DNA of 64,000 nucleotides from Pontibacter vulgaris (lineage in GTDB: Bacteria > Bacteroidota > Bacteroidia > Cytophagales > Hymenobacteraceae). A program made the translations under genes and the position numbers. This document shows, in pieces, positions 33,582 through 43,518 of this stretch; positions within the stretch are counted from its first letter, which is position 1; each line of letters opens with the position of its first letter. Location of the stretch: positions 186,001 to 250,000 of the forward strand of contig NZ_JAJVDH010000002.1 in the NCBI RefSeq assembly GCF_022758145.1, read 5' to 3'. Below the pieces are notes generated by a model that had not been told where the DNA came from, ran no database searches, and worked only from the letters and a program-made list of their open reading frames with translations.

Positions 33582-34829
33582 TTACTTGGAGCGGATAGCT
33601 GTTACGGGGTCTAAATTTGAGGCTAGCACAGCCGGGATAATTCCTGAGAGCATTCCTATCACCGCCGATACGCCAAGGCCAAGGGTAATGTTGCCTAACG
33701 AGAGCGATATTTTCATCATATCCTGCGGTATAAGCGTGAGCAAAAATACGAGTAATATACCAATTCCGCCACCTAATACGCTCAGAAACACCGACTCAAA
33801 CAAGAACTGGAAAAGTATAAAATAGTTTTTAGCGCCCAAAGATTTTTGTATACCAATAATGTTGGTACGCTCCTTAACCGACACAAACATGATGTTGGCA
33901 ATACCAAAGCCACCTACAAGTATGGCAAAGCCGCCTATTACCCAGCCGCCAAGCCCCACAACCTGAAAAAAGCCGCTTATAGCTTGTGTTGCCATTTCTG
34001 GGCGGTTCATGGCAAAGTTATCTTCGTCGCGGGGGCGCAGGCCGCGTACATTGCGCATTATGCCCCTTATTTCATACTCCAGCTCCAGCAAGCCTTGGTC
34101 TTCTTCGCGGCCTTTTACTGCTATAGTTGATTCTACTCCATTAGGCCCCGTATCAAACATTTTGCTGAAAGCGCCATAAGGTACAATTCCCAGCTGGTCA
34201 AAGTTAGCCATGTTAAACAAGCTCTCGCCCTGCTTCTCCAGTACCCCGATTACGTTAAACTTTTGCCCTGCTACTTTTACCTGCTGCCCGATCGGGTCCT
34301 GAGCCGGGAAGAGGGCTTCTGCCAACTCGTTGCCAATAATAATAACATTGCGGGCGGCATCAATTTCCTGGGGTACAAAATAACGGCCCTCCGATACAGG
34401 TATTTCAGCAACCTTATTATAGTTATAACTAACACCTAACAAATCGGCGCCTGAAAAACTGTTGCTGCGGTACTTAAAGGTATTGTTACCCTTGTCGGCA
34501 AAAATAGCAGTGCCGGCATCGTTGGTCAGGTTGCGCTCCAGTTGCCTGAATTCACGCATAGTTGGTTTCGGGCGTTGGAAGTACTTCCACCAAGGGTACT
34601 CGCCGCCAAAAGACCATGGCCATTTTTGTACGTAAATTACTTTGTCGCCAATAAAGCTCATACTATCGCGCACATTGCGCTCCAGGGAGTCAACCAATGT
34701 AAACACCGATATAATAGCAAAAATACCTATAGTAACGCCTAACAGCGATAATATGGTGCGGAGCAGGTTTGATTTCAGGGCCTGCCAAGCAAATCGGAAG
34801 CTTTCAATAATCAGGCGCAGGTAGATCAT
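33582..34829 (-). CDS. ABC transporter permease, MacB/FtsX type
   Basis: A 415-residue permease with the MacB plan: an N-terminal membrane segment (RTILSLLGVTIGIFAIISVF), a large periplasmic MacB_PCD domain (about residues 45-270), and three C-terminal helices (FQVVGLGGWVIGGFAILVGG... and two more). It ends with DPVTAIRSK, typical of the FtsX C-terminus. It should pair with a separate ATPase, which is not adjacent. A lone permease is common in Bacteroidota. Confidence 0.9.
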   Translation of the reverse strand: MIYLRLIIESFRFAWQALKSNLLRTILSLLGVTIGIFAIISVFTLVDSLERNVRDSMSFIGDKVIYVQKWPWSFGGEYPWWKYFQRPKPTMREFRQLERNLTNDAGTAIFADKGNNTFKYRSNSFSGADLLGVSYNYNKVAEIPVSEGRYFVPQEIDAARNVIIIGNELAEALFPAQDPIGQQVKVAGQKFNVIGVLEKQGESLFNMANFDQLGIVPYGAFSKMFDTGPNGVESTIAVKGREEDQGLLELEYEIRGIMRNVRGLRPRDEDNFAMNRPEMATQAISGFFQVVGLGGWVIGGFAILVGGFGIANIMFVSVKERTNIIGIQKSLGAKNYFILFQFLFESVFLSVLGGGIGILLVFLLTLIPQDMMKISLSLGNITLGLGVSAVIGMLSGIIPAVLASNLDPVTAIRSK

Positions 34830-34887
34830 AGTTGGGTCAAGTGCGAAGTAATTTTTCTAAAAGTAATAATATTTCGGCCAAACTGAG

Positions 34888-34895
34888 TAAATTTG
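34888..34895 (+). promoter_or_regulatory. -7 promoter box upstream of queA
   Basis: TAAATTTG, a perfect TAnnTTTG, 119 bases before the queA ATG; no -33 TTG at the expected spacing, so this is tentative. Confidence 0.35.
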
Positions 34896-35014
34896 CCCCT
34901 TGTTTTTTGTTATAGAACAAAGCCGGCTGTTACAAACCTTAATAAACGGCAGAACCTTATTTTTTAAAGCAATATACATAAATACACGCGTTTTAATACC
35001 GTAATATTAAACAT

Positions 35015-36061
35015 ATGAAGTTATCAGAATTTAAATTTGAATTGCCACCTGAGTTGATGGCTACACACCCGGCTGCAAACCGTGATGAGTCGCGCATGAT
35101 GGTATTGCACCGTAGCACCGGCCAGATTGAGCACCGCATTTTCAAAGACATACTGGAGTATTTTGATGATGGCGATGTAATGGTGGTAAATGATACCAAA
35201 GTTTTCCCGGCACGCCTTTACGGTAACAAAGAAAAAACCGGTGCCAAAATAGAGGTGTTCCTGCTGCGTGAGCTTAACAAGGATATTCACCTTTGGGATG
35301 TGCTGGTAGACCCTGCCCGTAAGATCCGTGTAGGTAACAAGTTATACTTTGGCGAAAGCGACCTGGTAGCCGAAGTAATTGACAACACAACTTCCCGTGG
35401 CCGTACAATTAAATTCCTGTTTGATGGCCCGGACGAGGAGTTTTATAAAACGATAAACGACCTGGGCGAAACGCCACTGCCAAAGTATATTAAGCGCGAG
35501 GCCGAGCCAGAAGATAAAGACCGTTACCAGACAGTGTATGCCAAGAATGTTGGTGCAGTAGCGGCTCCAACTGCTGGTTTGCACTTTACCAGAGAAGTAC
35601 TGAAGCGCCTTGAAATTAAAGGTGTGGATGTAGCGCCTATAACGCTGCACGTAGGTTTGGGCACTTTCCGCCCGGTTGATGTGGAAGACCTGACCAAGCA
35701 TAAAATGGACTCAGAGAACTTTAGCGTTCCTGCAGATACAGCTGAGATGGTGAACAAGGCGCTGGATAACAAGAAGCGTGTTTGTGCTATCGGTACTACT
35801 ACTATGCGAGCCCTGGAGTCATCGGTATCGGCTAACAACCGCCTGAAGCCGAACGAAGGCTGGACAGACCGTTTCATTTTCCCTCCGTACGATTTCAAAA
35901 TTGCGAACGCGTTGGTTACAAACTTCCACATGCCGGAATCTACCTTACTGATGATGACGGCTGCCTTTGGTGGTTATGAACTGGTAATGAAAGCTTACGA
36001 AGAGGCTGTAAAAGAGAAGTACCGTTTCTTTAGCTACGGCGATGTAATGCTGATTCTGTAA
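35015..36061 (+). CDS. queA: S-adenosylmethionine:tRNA ribosyltransferase-isomerase
   Basis: A 348-residue enzyme that adds the epoxycyclopentane ring of queuosine to tRNA using the ribose of S-adenosylmethionine. Family blocks: the N-terminus [20 protein letters not shown], the [11 protein letters not shown] stretch, [11 protein letters not shown] (about 185-195), [14 protein letters not shown] (about 210-223), and the C-terminal [12 protein letters not shown]. Full length. Followed by a terminator. Confidence 0.97.
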   Translation: MKLSEFKFELPPELMATHPAANRDESRMMVLHRSTGQIEHRIFKDILEYFDDGDVMVVNDTKVFPARLYGNKEKTGAKIEVFLLRELNKDIHLWDVLVDPARKIRVGNKLYFGESDLVAEVIDNTTSRGRTIKFLFDGPDEEFYKTINDLGETPLPKYIKREAEPEDKDRYQTVYAKNVGAVAAPTAGLHFTREVLKRLEIKGVDVAPITLHVGLGTFRPVDVEDLTKHKMDSENFSVPADTAEMVNKALDNKKRVCAIGTTTMRALESSVSANNRLKPNEGWTDRFIFPPYDFKIANALVTNFHMPESTLLMMTAAFGGYELVMKAYEEAVKEKYRFFSYGDVMLIL

Positions 36062-36088
36062 GTTATACTTACCAAGACAAAACAAAAT

Positions 36089-36117
36089 GCCCCGGCCACT
36101 CAGGTCGGGGCTTTTTT
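36089..36117 (+). terminator. Terminator of queA
   Basis: GCCCCGGCC / GGTCGGGGC stem with one mismatch, then TTTTTT. Confidence 0.85.
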
Positions 36118-36286
36118 ATGATAAGGTTATGGATTTATACTTTGCTACTGGCTTAAACCGATGTACTAAAGTATAAAGCCGCAGAATTACCCATCTTCTG
36201 ATTTTGGCAGTAAAAGAATATACTTGTAACTCTGGTTGCCTGTAGTGGCTTTTGATATATTTTCGGTTACTTAAAACTATAAAACG

Positions 36287-36916
36287 ATGGCCGGTCCTGA
36301 TCCAAACACCATTTTCCCGCTGCCTAACCACCAGAAGTTAGTGTTCCTGAAAAACATCATCCGCAACCCGAACATACAGGTGGGCGACTATACTTATTAC
36401 GACGACCTGGAAGACCCCTATAACTTCGAGAAGAACGTATTGTATCACTTCGATTTTATTGGCGATAAACTCTTGATCGGGAAGTTCTGTGCCATTGCAT
36501 CGGGTGTAAAATTTATCATGAATGGCGGCAACCACGAAACCAGGCCTATTTCCAGTTATCCGTTCCAGATATTTAGTAACGGTTGGGAGCGTATTGCAAA
36601 CAACGTTTCTTATCCGATGAAAGGAAATACTGTGGTGGAGAATGATGTATGGATTGGTACCGAGGCAGTGATTATGCCTGGCGTGCGAATTGGAAATGGC
36701 GCCATTGTAGCTACCAAAGCAGTAGTAACCAAAGATGTTCCTGATTATGCCATTGTAGCTGGCAACCCTGCTGTGGTAGTAAAAATGCGCTTCCCCGATG
36801 CTCAGATACAGGAATTGCTACGTATAGCCTGGTGGAATTGGGATGTAGAGAAGATTAGCCGCAACCTGCATCTGATTCATGCCACAGATACGGAAGCACT
36901 GGCAGATTGCAGGTAG
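36287..36916 (+). CDS. Vat/CatB-type xenobiotic O-acetyltransferase
   Basis: A 209-residue left-handed beta-helix acetyltransferase. It contains the hexapeptide repeats and the block IGDKLLIGKFCAIASGVKF followed by MNGGNHE with the catalytic-type His83, then VWIGTEAVIMPGVRIGNGA. The conserved lead GDYTYYDDLEDP and FEKNVLYH are those of the Vat/streptogramin A acetyltransferase group, and the length equals typical Vat enzymes. Chromosomal homologues are common, so resistance is a possibility, not a conclusion. It precedes ispD by 39 bases. Confidence 0.9.
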   Translation: MAGPDPNTIFPLPNHQKLVFLKNIIRNPNIQVGDYTYYDDLEDPYNFEKNVLYHFDFIGDKLLIGKFCAIASGVKFIMNGGNHETRPISSYPFQIFSNGWERIANNVSYPMKGNTVVENDVWIGTEAVIMPGVRIGNGAIVATKAVVTKDVPDYAIVAGNPAVVVKMRFPDAQIQELLRIAWWNWDVEKISRNLHLIHATDTEALADCR

Positions 36917-36942
36917 CTGCTGCGCGCTTTCTCTAAAAAAGT

Positions 36943-36950
36943 TATCTTTG
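36943..36950 (+). promoter_or_regulatory. -7 promoter box for ispD
   Basis: TATCTTTG, a perfect TAnnTTTG, five bases before the ATG; a leaderless transcript is implied. Confidence 0.4.
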
Positions 36951-36955
36951 CCACT

Positions 36956-37633
36956 ATGGCGCAACTTCCGGAATATGCAATTATAGTAGCAGGTGGCTCT
37001 GGTAGCCGCATGCAGCACGACATACCCAAACAGTTTATAGAACTGGCAGGTAAACCCGTGCTCATGCATACCGTGGAGCAGTTCTACAAGTATAGCCCGG
37101 AGCTGAGGCTGGTAATAGTGCTGCCTGAAAATCAGCTGGAAGTATGGCGGGAACTATGTAAGAAACATAATTTTAACCTGTTTCATATTGCAGTGGCTGG
37201 TGGAAACACTCGCTTTGGCTCTGTTAAAAATGGTTTGGCTGTAGTACACGGCGAGGCCCTGGTTGCAGTGCATGACGGAGTTCGACCTTTTATCACCGGA
37301 ATCATAAAAGAGGCTTTTGAAACAGCTGAAAAGTATGGAAATGCTGTAGTAGCCGTGTCGCCTAAAGATTCTATCAGGGAGCTTACAGCAGCCGGTAGCA
37401 GCGCCGTGGACAGGGCAAAGTATAAACTGGTGCAAACGCCGCAATGCTTTAAGGCAAGTATACTGAAACGAGCCTATGAGCAGGAAGAGCAGCCATACTT
37501 TACAGACGATGCATCGGTGGTGGAGGCGCTGGGGGAACAAATTATACTTGTTGAGGGAAGCTACCGGAACATCAAGATCACAACACCCGAGGATATGGTG
37601 CTGGCCGAGGCTTTTATCAAGAGCCAGGAATAA
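36956..37633 (+). CDS. ispD: 2-C-methyl-D-erythritol 4-phosphate cytidylyltransferase
   Basis: A 225-residue enzyme of the non-mevalonate isoprenoid pathway, joining CTP and MEP. Visible: nucleotide-binding AGGSGSRMQHDIPKQF (about 13-28), HDGVRPF (about 103-109), and the C-terminal NIKITTPEDM with the conserved Asp. A five-base gap separates its ATG from a TATCTTTG box, so besides reading from the Vat-like gene it may have its own promoter. Confidence 0.96.
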   Translation: MAQLPEYAIIVAGGSGSRMQHDIPKQFIELAGKPVLMHTVEQFYKYSPELRLVIVLPENQLEVWRELCKKHNFNLFHIAVAGGNTRFGSVKNGLAVVHGEALVAVHDGVRPFITGIIKEAFETAEKYGNAVVAVSPKDSIRELTAAGSSAVDRAKYKLVQTPQCFKASILKRAYEQEEQPYFTDDASVVEALGEQIILVEGSYRNIKITTPEDMVLAEAFIKSQE

Positions 37634-37646
37634 TTAGCAAGTATAA

Positions 37647-38375
37647 CTACAAAGACAAAGGCCCACGCGAGGATTCAAGGAAGTCCTGGTTCTGCAGCAC
37701 AGTCTCGGTAGAAATAACTTCAAGTACAGGGTCAGGTTTGGAAAGGTTGAGTAGGTAGCCGTTCATGGGTAGCAGGTTCAGGAGGTCGTGTGTTATGCAA
37801 AGCACGGTTTTGTTATTTTGCTGTACCCATTCCTGTAATAAGATAAATACCTGTTTTTTATAGTATACATCCAGCTGCTGCGTAGGCTCATCCAGCAGGC
37901 AAATGCCAGCATCCTGAAGTATAAGCTGTGCCAGCCAAACCAATTGCTGCTCGCCACCCGAAAGGGTAGTAAAATCATGCTCGATCAGGTGAGAAAGCTC
38001 CAGTTTCTCAAGTATAGCGGCTGCCAGAGTATAATCTTCTGCGCTATAGTTTTCAAAGAATCGTTTTTTGCGGAACAAGCCCATCACCACCAGGTCGTGC
38101 ACCTTAATAGGGAAGGAAACGATGTTCTTTTGTGGCAGGTAGGAGAGCAGGCCCTGTGCCGTGGGGTTGGCTATACTTTGAAGGTCTTGCCCCTGTAGTT
38201 TCAGGTGGCCCTGGTAAGGCACCTGCTGTTGGAATGTTTTGAAAAGCGTTGTTTTGCCAGCCCCGTTATGGCCGATAATAGCTATAAAAGCCGGCTCAGG
38301 CACATAAAAAGAAAGGTTGCGGATCAGAACACGCTGTTCATAACCCGCAACCAAATTATGTGCTTCAACGATCAA
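37647..38375 (-). CDS. ABC transporter ATP-binding protein, iron-siderophore/FecE-like
   Basis: A 242-residue ATPase with Walker A GHNGAGKTT (35-43), the signature LSGGEQQ (138-144) and Walker B ICLLDEP (158-164), then the switch His in CITHD. It resembles FecE/metal-chelate ATPases. After the signature the usual Arg is replaced by Leu (LSGGEQQLVWLAQ). No permease or binding protein is adjacent, so partners must be elsewhere. Convergent with ispD, whose stop codon is 13 bases away. Confidence 0.85.
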   Translation of the reverse strand: MIVEAHNLVAGYEQRVLIRNLSFYVPEPAFIAIIGHNGAGKTTLFKTFQQQVPYQGHLKLQGQDLQSIANPTAQGLLSYLPQKNIVSFPIKVHDLVVMGLFRKKRFFENYSAEDYTLAAAILEKLELSHLIEHDFTTLSGGEQQLVWLAQLILQDAGICLLDEPTQQLDVYYKKQVFILLQEWVQQNNKTVLCITHDLLNLLPMNGYLLNLSKPDPVLEVISTETVLQNQDFLESSRGPLSL

Positions 38376-38470
38376 AACGATGTCAATTAAAAATTAGAAA
38401 TTCAAAATCAGAAATGTGAGTGCCGTTCAAGAGCAATTTCTAATTTCTAATTCATAATTTCTAATTAATG

Positions 38471-38692
38471 TTAGTACTCGTCTTCGTTAAACATGAAGTC
38501 TTCCTTAGTAGGATAGTCAGGCCAGATCTCTTCGATGTTCTCGTAAGGCTGTCCGTCATCCTCCAGAGCCTGTAGATTTTCTACCACCTCCATAGGTGCG
38601 CCAGAGCGGATAGAGTAATCAATCAGCTCGTCTTTTGTTGCTGGCCAGGGTGCATCCTCCAGGTATGAGGCTAATTCCAGTGTCCAATACAT
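38471..38692 (-). CDS. DUF2795 family small protein
   Basis: A 73-residue acidic protein strongly resembling the DUF2795 family (MYWTLELASYLEDAPWPAT..., YENIEEIWPDYPTKEDF). These are short, well-conserved soluble proteins in Bacteroidota with no known function. It stands alone, with an AT-rich simple stretch (repeats of TTTCTAATTTC) between it and the ABC ATPase gene. Confidence 0.88.
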   Translation of the reverse strand: MYWTLELASYLEDAPWPATKDELIDYSIRSGAPMEVVENLQALEDDGQPYENIEEIWPDYPTKEDFMFNEDEY

Positions 38693-38911
38693 AGTATGTT
38701 TCTCCTTAACTTAGTTGCTTTTAAAAATAGTTTGCAAAAGTATAAAAATATAGGTAAACAAAAATATTTACCACAACTTAATTGCTTTTTTTGTCTGTTT
38801 TTACAACACAACGCAATCTATAAACAAATGTTCTCAAAGTTTTTGAGTTTTTTGCTGAACGCTGAATCTGAATAACAGATGCTGCACGAAGGCTACATTG
38901 GTAAATATAAA

Positions 38912-38941
38912 AAGCGCCTGCTGCATAAACAACAGGCGCTT
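38912..38941 (-). terminator. Terminator of the DUF349 gene
   Basis: AAGCGCCTG (38912-38920) / CAGGCGCTT (38933-38941), T-run on the minus strand, 31 bases past the stop. Confidence 0.85.
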
Positions 38942-38971
38942 CCAAAAAAATATAGCTATAATTCTATATTA

Positions 38972-40276
38972 CTATTTGCTGCTGGTGCTTAGCTGGCCTT
39001 TAAACATCTCGATAAGCTCGTGCTTGGTGTTTATTTTGCGGTTAAAGTTACGGATTTTGCCTTGCAGCATGCTTTTAAAAGCATCGTTACTTGGCGTATC
39101 GCTTAACTTGCCCAGGTTAGATTCCAGTAATTCGAGTTCCTGTTTATCAGATTTTATAAAATCGCGAAGTGCATTGATGCGGGCCTGTAAGCCATCAGTG
39201 TCAGTTGCATCGCCTTGCTGGCGCTTACGGATGTAATGCTCCAGGCTGCTCAGTTCAAATACTTTATCGCAGGCCTTAATAAAGCGCTCCCATACCATAT
39301 CCGAAACAGAAGGATGCACAGGGCCAACTTTTTTCCATTCGGCCTGCAGTTCTTTCGCGCGGCGCACGCCTTCGCCTAAGCCCTGGTGTTGCAGCAGGTT
39401 TTCGGCTTCTTCTACCAGCTGGTTTTTCTTTACCAGGTTAGTTTCGTAGAATTTGTCTTTCGACTCCGTCTTTTCAGTGGTGATTTTTACCTTAAGGCGC
39501 TCGAAAAAGTGGTTGTGGGCTCTGCGGAAATCGGTCCAGAGCTTATTGGTTACCTGGCGTGGCAGGTTGCCGCCAACTTCTTTCCACTGGTTTTGCAGCT
39601 GCTTTAATTTGGCTGTGGTTTCTTCCCACTCTTCAGAGTTTTGCAGGCGCACCGATTGGTTTATGAGATCTTTATACTTCTCATAGGTGCGGTTCTGCAT
39701 CTGTTTTTTATCGTTGAAGAAGTTTTTCTTACGCTCGAAGAAGCCTTCCAGCACATCTTTAAAGCGTTCTTCTATTTCTTCGGTAAGCTCTTTTTCAATT
39801 GGTCCGGTCTTTATCCAGGTAGCGCGCAGGTCTTTCATCTTGTCAGATGTTTCTTTCCACTCTATGCTATCCTGTATCGCCTCGGCCTCCTGTATCAACC
39901 CCATTTTAATCGCAAGATTTTTCTCACGATTGTGTTTTATGGTTTCGTTTATCTCTTCTTCGGCTTTGCTCAGCGTGTTAAAGATTTCCTCGAAATTACC
40001 CAGCGCGTCATAGTTGCCTACCTGCTCCTTCATGTGCAGCACCTTCATCAGGAAAGAGCCTTTGTTTTCAGAGGTGTTAATACGCCCCAGCAGGTCGTTT
40101 ACTTTTTCGCGGAACATGTCGAAGCGTTTTGCAAAATATACCAGAGAATCTTCCTCTGATTCTTTTACTTCGCCAACTTTTCTGGATGGATAATCCATAA
40201 AAGCTTTTAGCCAAACTTGCTGGTCCTGAATAAAACCATACTTTCTGGCTTCTTCCAATAGATCGTTGTTTTCCAT
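38972..40276 (-). CDS. DUF349 domain protein
   Basis: A 434-residue, highly charged, almost entirely helical protein with repeated DUF349 units recognisable by the pattern W...G..P......LW..F: for example LQNQWKEVGGNLPRQVTNKLW and LQAEWKKVGPVHPSVSDMVW. Soluble, with a coiled-coil feel; function unknown. It is divergent from ettA over 365 bases. Confidence 0.85.
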   Translation of the reverse strand: MENNDLLEEARKYGFIQDQQVWLKAFMDYPSRKVGEVKESEEDSLVYFAKRFDMFREKVNDLLGRINTSENKGSFLMKVLHMKEQVGNYDALGNFEEIFNTLSKAEEEINETIKHNREKNLAIKMGLIQEAEAIQDSIEWKETSDKMKDLRATWIKTGPIEKELTEEIEERFKDVLEGFFERKKNFFNDKKQMQNRTYEKYKDLINQSVRLQNSEEWEETTAKLKQLQNQWKEVGGNLPRQVTNKLWTDFRRAHNHFFERLKVKITTEKTESKDKFYETNLVKKNQLVEEAENLLQHQGLGEGVRRAKELQAEWKKVGPVHPSVSDMVWERFIKACDKVFELSSLEHYIRKRQQGDATDTDGLQARINALRDFIKSDKQELELLESNLGKLSDTPSNDAFKSMLQGKIRNFNRKINTKHELIEMFKGQLSTSSK

Positions 40277-40641
40277 TTAAGGATCGGGTTATACTTCGAA
40301 AATAGGGTTAGGCGGCATAATAAACTAACCATAGCATACGCAAGTTAACGGGGTGCGTTTTTATAAAACTGCTGTAAACTCCATAACAGGAGAAAATTGC
40401 AACAGGCAACCTATTAATTTTGTGCTAAAGCAAGTAGGCACACTTAACCCATACAGATTTTTACAAGTTTAAGTATTTCAGATCAATTTTGTGAATCATA
40501 AATGCATGAATTTTTACGATATTTGTAATTCTTTTATTATTTAGAAGAAAGATCATGCACCGCCTGAATATGTATTTTCCATATATAGTAAAAGCAGGTA
40601 AGGTGATAACAATGAATTAAGGGTTAACAGATAAATACAAC
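40277..40641. other. Divergent intergenic region of the DUF349 and ettA genes
   Basis: AT-rich, no gene. It should hold both promoters, but no clean TAnnTTTG box with a -33 TTG was found; an ATATTTG at about 40519-40525 is the nearest for ettA. Confidence 0.4.
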
Positions 40642-42312
40642 ATGAGTAACGAGACGATCATCTTTTCGATGGCCGGGGTAAGCAAAATTTACCCTCCCCA
40701 GAAACAAGTACTTAAGAACATTTACCTGTCTTTTTTCTATGGCGCAAAAATTGGTGTGCTGGGCCTTAACGGTTCCGGTAAATCAAGCTTACTGAAAATT
40801 ATTGCAGGCATTGATAAGCAAATACAAGGCGAAGTAGTATGGTCGCCGGGTTACTCTGTTGGTTACCTGGAGCAGGAACCACAGCTGGACCCAACCAAAA
40901 CTGTGCGCGAGGTGGTGGAAGAAGGCGTAGCTGAAGTGGTTGCCTTGTTGAAGGAATTCGATGAGATAAACATGAAGTTTGCCGAAGAGATGACGGACGA
41001 TGAGATGAACAAGCTCATTGACCGCCAGGGCGTGGTGCAGGAAAAACTCGACCACCACAATGCCTGGGAACTGGACAACCGCCTGGAGCGCGCCATGGAT
41101 GCCCTGCGCACGCCTCCGGAAGATGCCATTATAGGTAACCTGTCGGGTGGTGAGAAGCGCCGCGTAGCCCTTTGCCGCCTGCTGTTGCAGGAGCCGGATG
41201 TACTATTGCTGGATGAGCCTACCAACCACTTGGATGCCGAATCGGTGGACTGGCTGGAGCAGCACCTGCAGCACTATAAAGGTACCGTAATTGCCGTTAC
41301 CCACGACCGTTACTTCCTTGACAACGTGGCTGGCTGGATTCTGGAATTGGACCGTGGGGAAGGTATTCCGTGGAAAGGCAACTATAGCAGCTGGCTGGAG
41401 CAGAAATCTAACCGACTGGCTCAGGAAGAAAAGACCGAAAGCAAGCGCCAGAAAACACTACAGCGCGAGCTGGAGTGGGTTAAAATGGCCCCTAAAGCGC
41501 GTCATGCCAAGTCTAAAGCCCGTATCAGCCAGTATGATAAGTTAGCCGGCGAAGAGGCTTCCAAGAAAGAAGAAAAACTAGAATTGTTTATACCTGATGG
41601 ACCGCGTTTGGGTGCCCAGGTAATTGAGGCGCACCATGTAAGCAAAGCCTATGGCGATAAACTTCTTTTTGAAGATCTGAACTTTGCCTTGCCGCAAGGT
41701 GGTATAGTTGGTATTATCGGGCCAAACGGTGCTGGTAAAACAACTTTGTTTAAACTGATCACAGGCCAGGAGAAGCCGGATGCAGGAGATTTTACTGTAG
41801 GCTCTACGGTACAGATATCTTACGTAGATCAGGAGCACGCAAATCTTGACACGACTAAATCGGTGTTCGAGGTGATTTCTGGTGGCACGGAGCACATGAT
41901 GATGGCTGGCCGTCAGGTAGTGTCTCGTGCATACGTGAGCAAGTTCAACTTCTCAGGTGGCGATCAGGAGAAAAAAGTAGCCAACTTATCGGGTGGTGAG
42001 CGTAACCGTGTGCACCTGGCCATGACGCTGAAAGAAGGCGGTAACTTACTTTTACTCGATGAGCCTACCAACGACCTGGACGTGAACGCGATCCGTGCGC
42101 TGGAAGATGCGCTGGAGAACTTTGCCGGTTGCGCGGTAATCATTTCACACGACCGCTGGTTCCTGGATCGTATTTGTACGCACATTCTTGCTTTCGAAGG
42201 CGACTCGCAGGTATACTGGTTTGAGGGCAACTACAGCGAGTACGAAGAGAACAAAAAGAAGCGTATGGGCGATATTGAGCCGAAGCGTATCCGTTATAAG
42301 AAACTGGTATAG
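40642..42312 (+). CDS. ettA: Energy-dependent translational throttle protein
   Basis: A 556-residue ABC-F protein binding the ribosomal E site and gating the first peptide bond according to ADP:ATP ratio in other bacteria. Two ABC modules: Walker [10 protein letters not shown] (41-49) and GPNGAGKTT; signatures [11 protein letters not shown] and [11 protein letters not shown]; Walker [12 protein letters not shown] and [11 protein letters not shown]. The arm/linker region between them includes [14 protein letters not shown] and a Lys-rich PtIM stretch ([16 protein letters not shown]). The length matches EttA. Confidence 0.96.
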   Translation: MSNETIIFSMAGVSKIYPPQKQVLKNIYLSFFYGAKIGVLGLNGSGKSSLLKIIAGIDKQIQGEVVWSPGYSVGYLEQEPQLDPTKTVREVVEEGVAEVVALLKEFDEINMKFAEEMTDDEMNKLIDRQGVVQEKLDHHNAWELDNRLERAMDALRTPPEDAIIGNLSGGEKRRVALCRLLLQEPDVLLLDEPTNHLDAESVDWLEQHLQHYKGTVIAVTHDRYFLDNVAGWILELDRGEGIPWKGNYSSWLEQKSNRLAQEEKTESKRQKTLQRELEWVKMAPKARHAKSKARISQYDKLAGEEASKKEEKLELFIPDGPRLGAQVIEAHHVSKAYGDKLLFEDLNFALPQGGIVGIIGPNGAGKTTLFKLITGQEKPDAGDFTVGSTVQISYVDQEHANLDTTKSVFEVISGGTEHMMMAGRQVVSRAYVSKFNFSGGDQEKKVANLSGGERNRVHLAMTLKEGGNLLLLDEPTNDLDVNAIRALEDALENFAGCAVIISHDRWFLDRICTHILAFEGDSQVYWFEGNYSEYEENKKKRMGDIEPKRIRYKKLV

Positions 42313-42366
42313 TTTTAAGTATAATATAGATCAGAGATTATAGTTAGATTTCTGATTTTAAAGTAT

Positions 42367-42398
42367 AAAATCCCGCTGCATCAATGTAGCGGGATTTT
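42367..42398. terminator. Bidirectional terminator between ettA and yceI
   Basis: AAAATCCCGCT (42367-42377) / AGCGGGATTTT (42388-42398); the AAGTATAAAA word overlaps its left edge. Confidence 0.85.
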
Positions 42399-42424
42399 TA
42401 TTTATAAGTATAGCCGGTTGTATT

Positions 42425-43000
42425 TCAGGGTGTGGTTTTGGGTGCCGTGTATACTATGTGAAACTCAATGGTAACAATATCTTTTACAGCCATACCAAAA
42501 ATAGACGGACGCTTGATCTTATAGTTTTCCAGGCTGATAGGGAAGGAGCCGGTTACTAAAATCTCGTTATTAACAAGTTGCTGCTTGGCCTGAAATGTAA
42601 TATCTTGGGTTATACCATGAAATTGCAGTTGCCCTTTAACTACAAGGTGGGTATTGTGGTCTGTTATACTTGTGCTGGTAAATTTTACTTCAGGATAGGT
42701 GGCGGCTTCAGTTACTTTCAGCATATCCTTGTCGCGTGTTCTGTTGCCACTATCAAAAGATTTAACGGGTACTGTAGTAGTAACAGCTTGTATGCCTTTG
42801 GTATCATTAATGCTCACTTTGCTTTTTATCCGGGAGCTTGTGCCTCTCACTGTATGTAAAGGGTGTTTAAGAATGTAGTTAATAGTACTCTTCTCAGGTT
42901 TACTACTCCAATCCGATTGACCGTTTGCCAATGGCAAAGCATAAGTAGCTATTAGTATGCTGATAATCCCAAAAACAACCCAATTAAAGAGCGACTTCAT
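42425..43000 (-). CDS. YceI-family protein
   Basis: A 191-residue exported protein: signal segment FGIISILIATYALPLANGQ, then the lipocalin-like YceI barrel that binds polyisoprenoids or similar lipids in characterised members. Family-like features: STINYILKHPLHTVRG at the N-terminus, KDMLKVTEAATYPEVKFTST, and a final barrel strand. Convergent with ettA. Confidence 0.85.
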   Translation of the reverse strand: MKSLFNWVVFGIISILIATYALPLANGQSDWSSKPEKSTINYILKHPLHTVRGTSSRIKSKVSINDTKGIQAVTTTVPVKSFDSGNRTRDKDMLKVTEAATYPEVKFTSTSITDHNTHLVVKGQLQFHGITQDITFQAKQQLVNNEILVTGSFPISLENYKIKRPSIFGMAVKDIVTIEFHIVYTAPKTTP

Positions 43001-43408
43001 AGTATGTTATACTATGAGATTTTAGGGAAGTTATAGATGTAGATAAGCAGGCTTTTGTGCTATGTGAATTTTTTATCTTCAGTGCTGATTGTTATTTGAT
43101 CGCGAAAATATATTGATTCTTTTATAAACTATTTCTAGTCTCTTCTTTTTGTACTCTACCTCTTAGGGCTTAGGGCTGCATGGTATTGAAATATAGATAG
43201 TTGCATTTTTTGTTGTTAGGTAATAATATTAAAGTTATAACTTTTATTAAATAAAGTAAATAAAATATATAAGTACTTGTATATAAAATATAACTAATAT
43301 TTATTTGTGTCGTATTAGCTACCGAATAGCATTCTTTAAATGCTATTCACAACTAGTTTAATACTAAACGTATTGTTCAACCACAAACCCTAAAGCTTAA
43401 CAAAAATC
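43001..43408. other. AT-rich region upstream of a small ORF
   Basis: No gene. It contains a perfect 10-bp hairpin at 43324-43348 (GAATAGCATT / AATGCTATTC) about 60 bases before the small ORF at 43409; the rest is A/T-rich. Confidence 0.5.
43324..43348. repeat. Perfect hairpin upstream of the small ORF
   Basis: GAATAGCATT (43324-43333), CTTTA loop, AATGCTATTC (43339-43348). No T-run follows, so it may be a regulatory or processing structure in the leader. Confidence 0.55.
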
Positions 43409-43501
43409 ATGAAAAATTTTACTCTAAATGAAGGATTTGCTTACGTAGTAGTAGTAGCTTATTTTATTACTGGTAGTATAATAAGCACTATGCTTGCATA
43501 G
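43409..43501 (+). CDS. Small single-helix membrane peptide ORF (30 residues)
   Basis: ATG at 43409 to TAG at 43499-43501, encoding 30 residues. Residues 1-9 are polar (MKNFTLNEG); residues 10-30 are almost all hydrophobic (FAYVVVVAYFITGSIISTML, then A), a length suited to one membrane helix. A strong 16-bp terminator starts 18 bases after the stop codon, and the nearest other plus-strand gene is over 1 kb upstream (beyond yceI, which runs the other way). This placement argues for a real short gene or small RNA. Function unknown. Confidence 0.5.
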   Translation: MKNFTLNEGFAYVVVVAYFITGSIISTMLA

Positions 43502-43518
43502 CTAGTTCTCATTTACAC

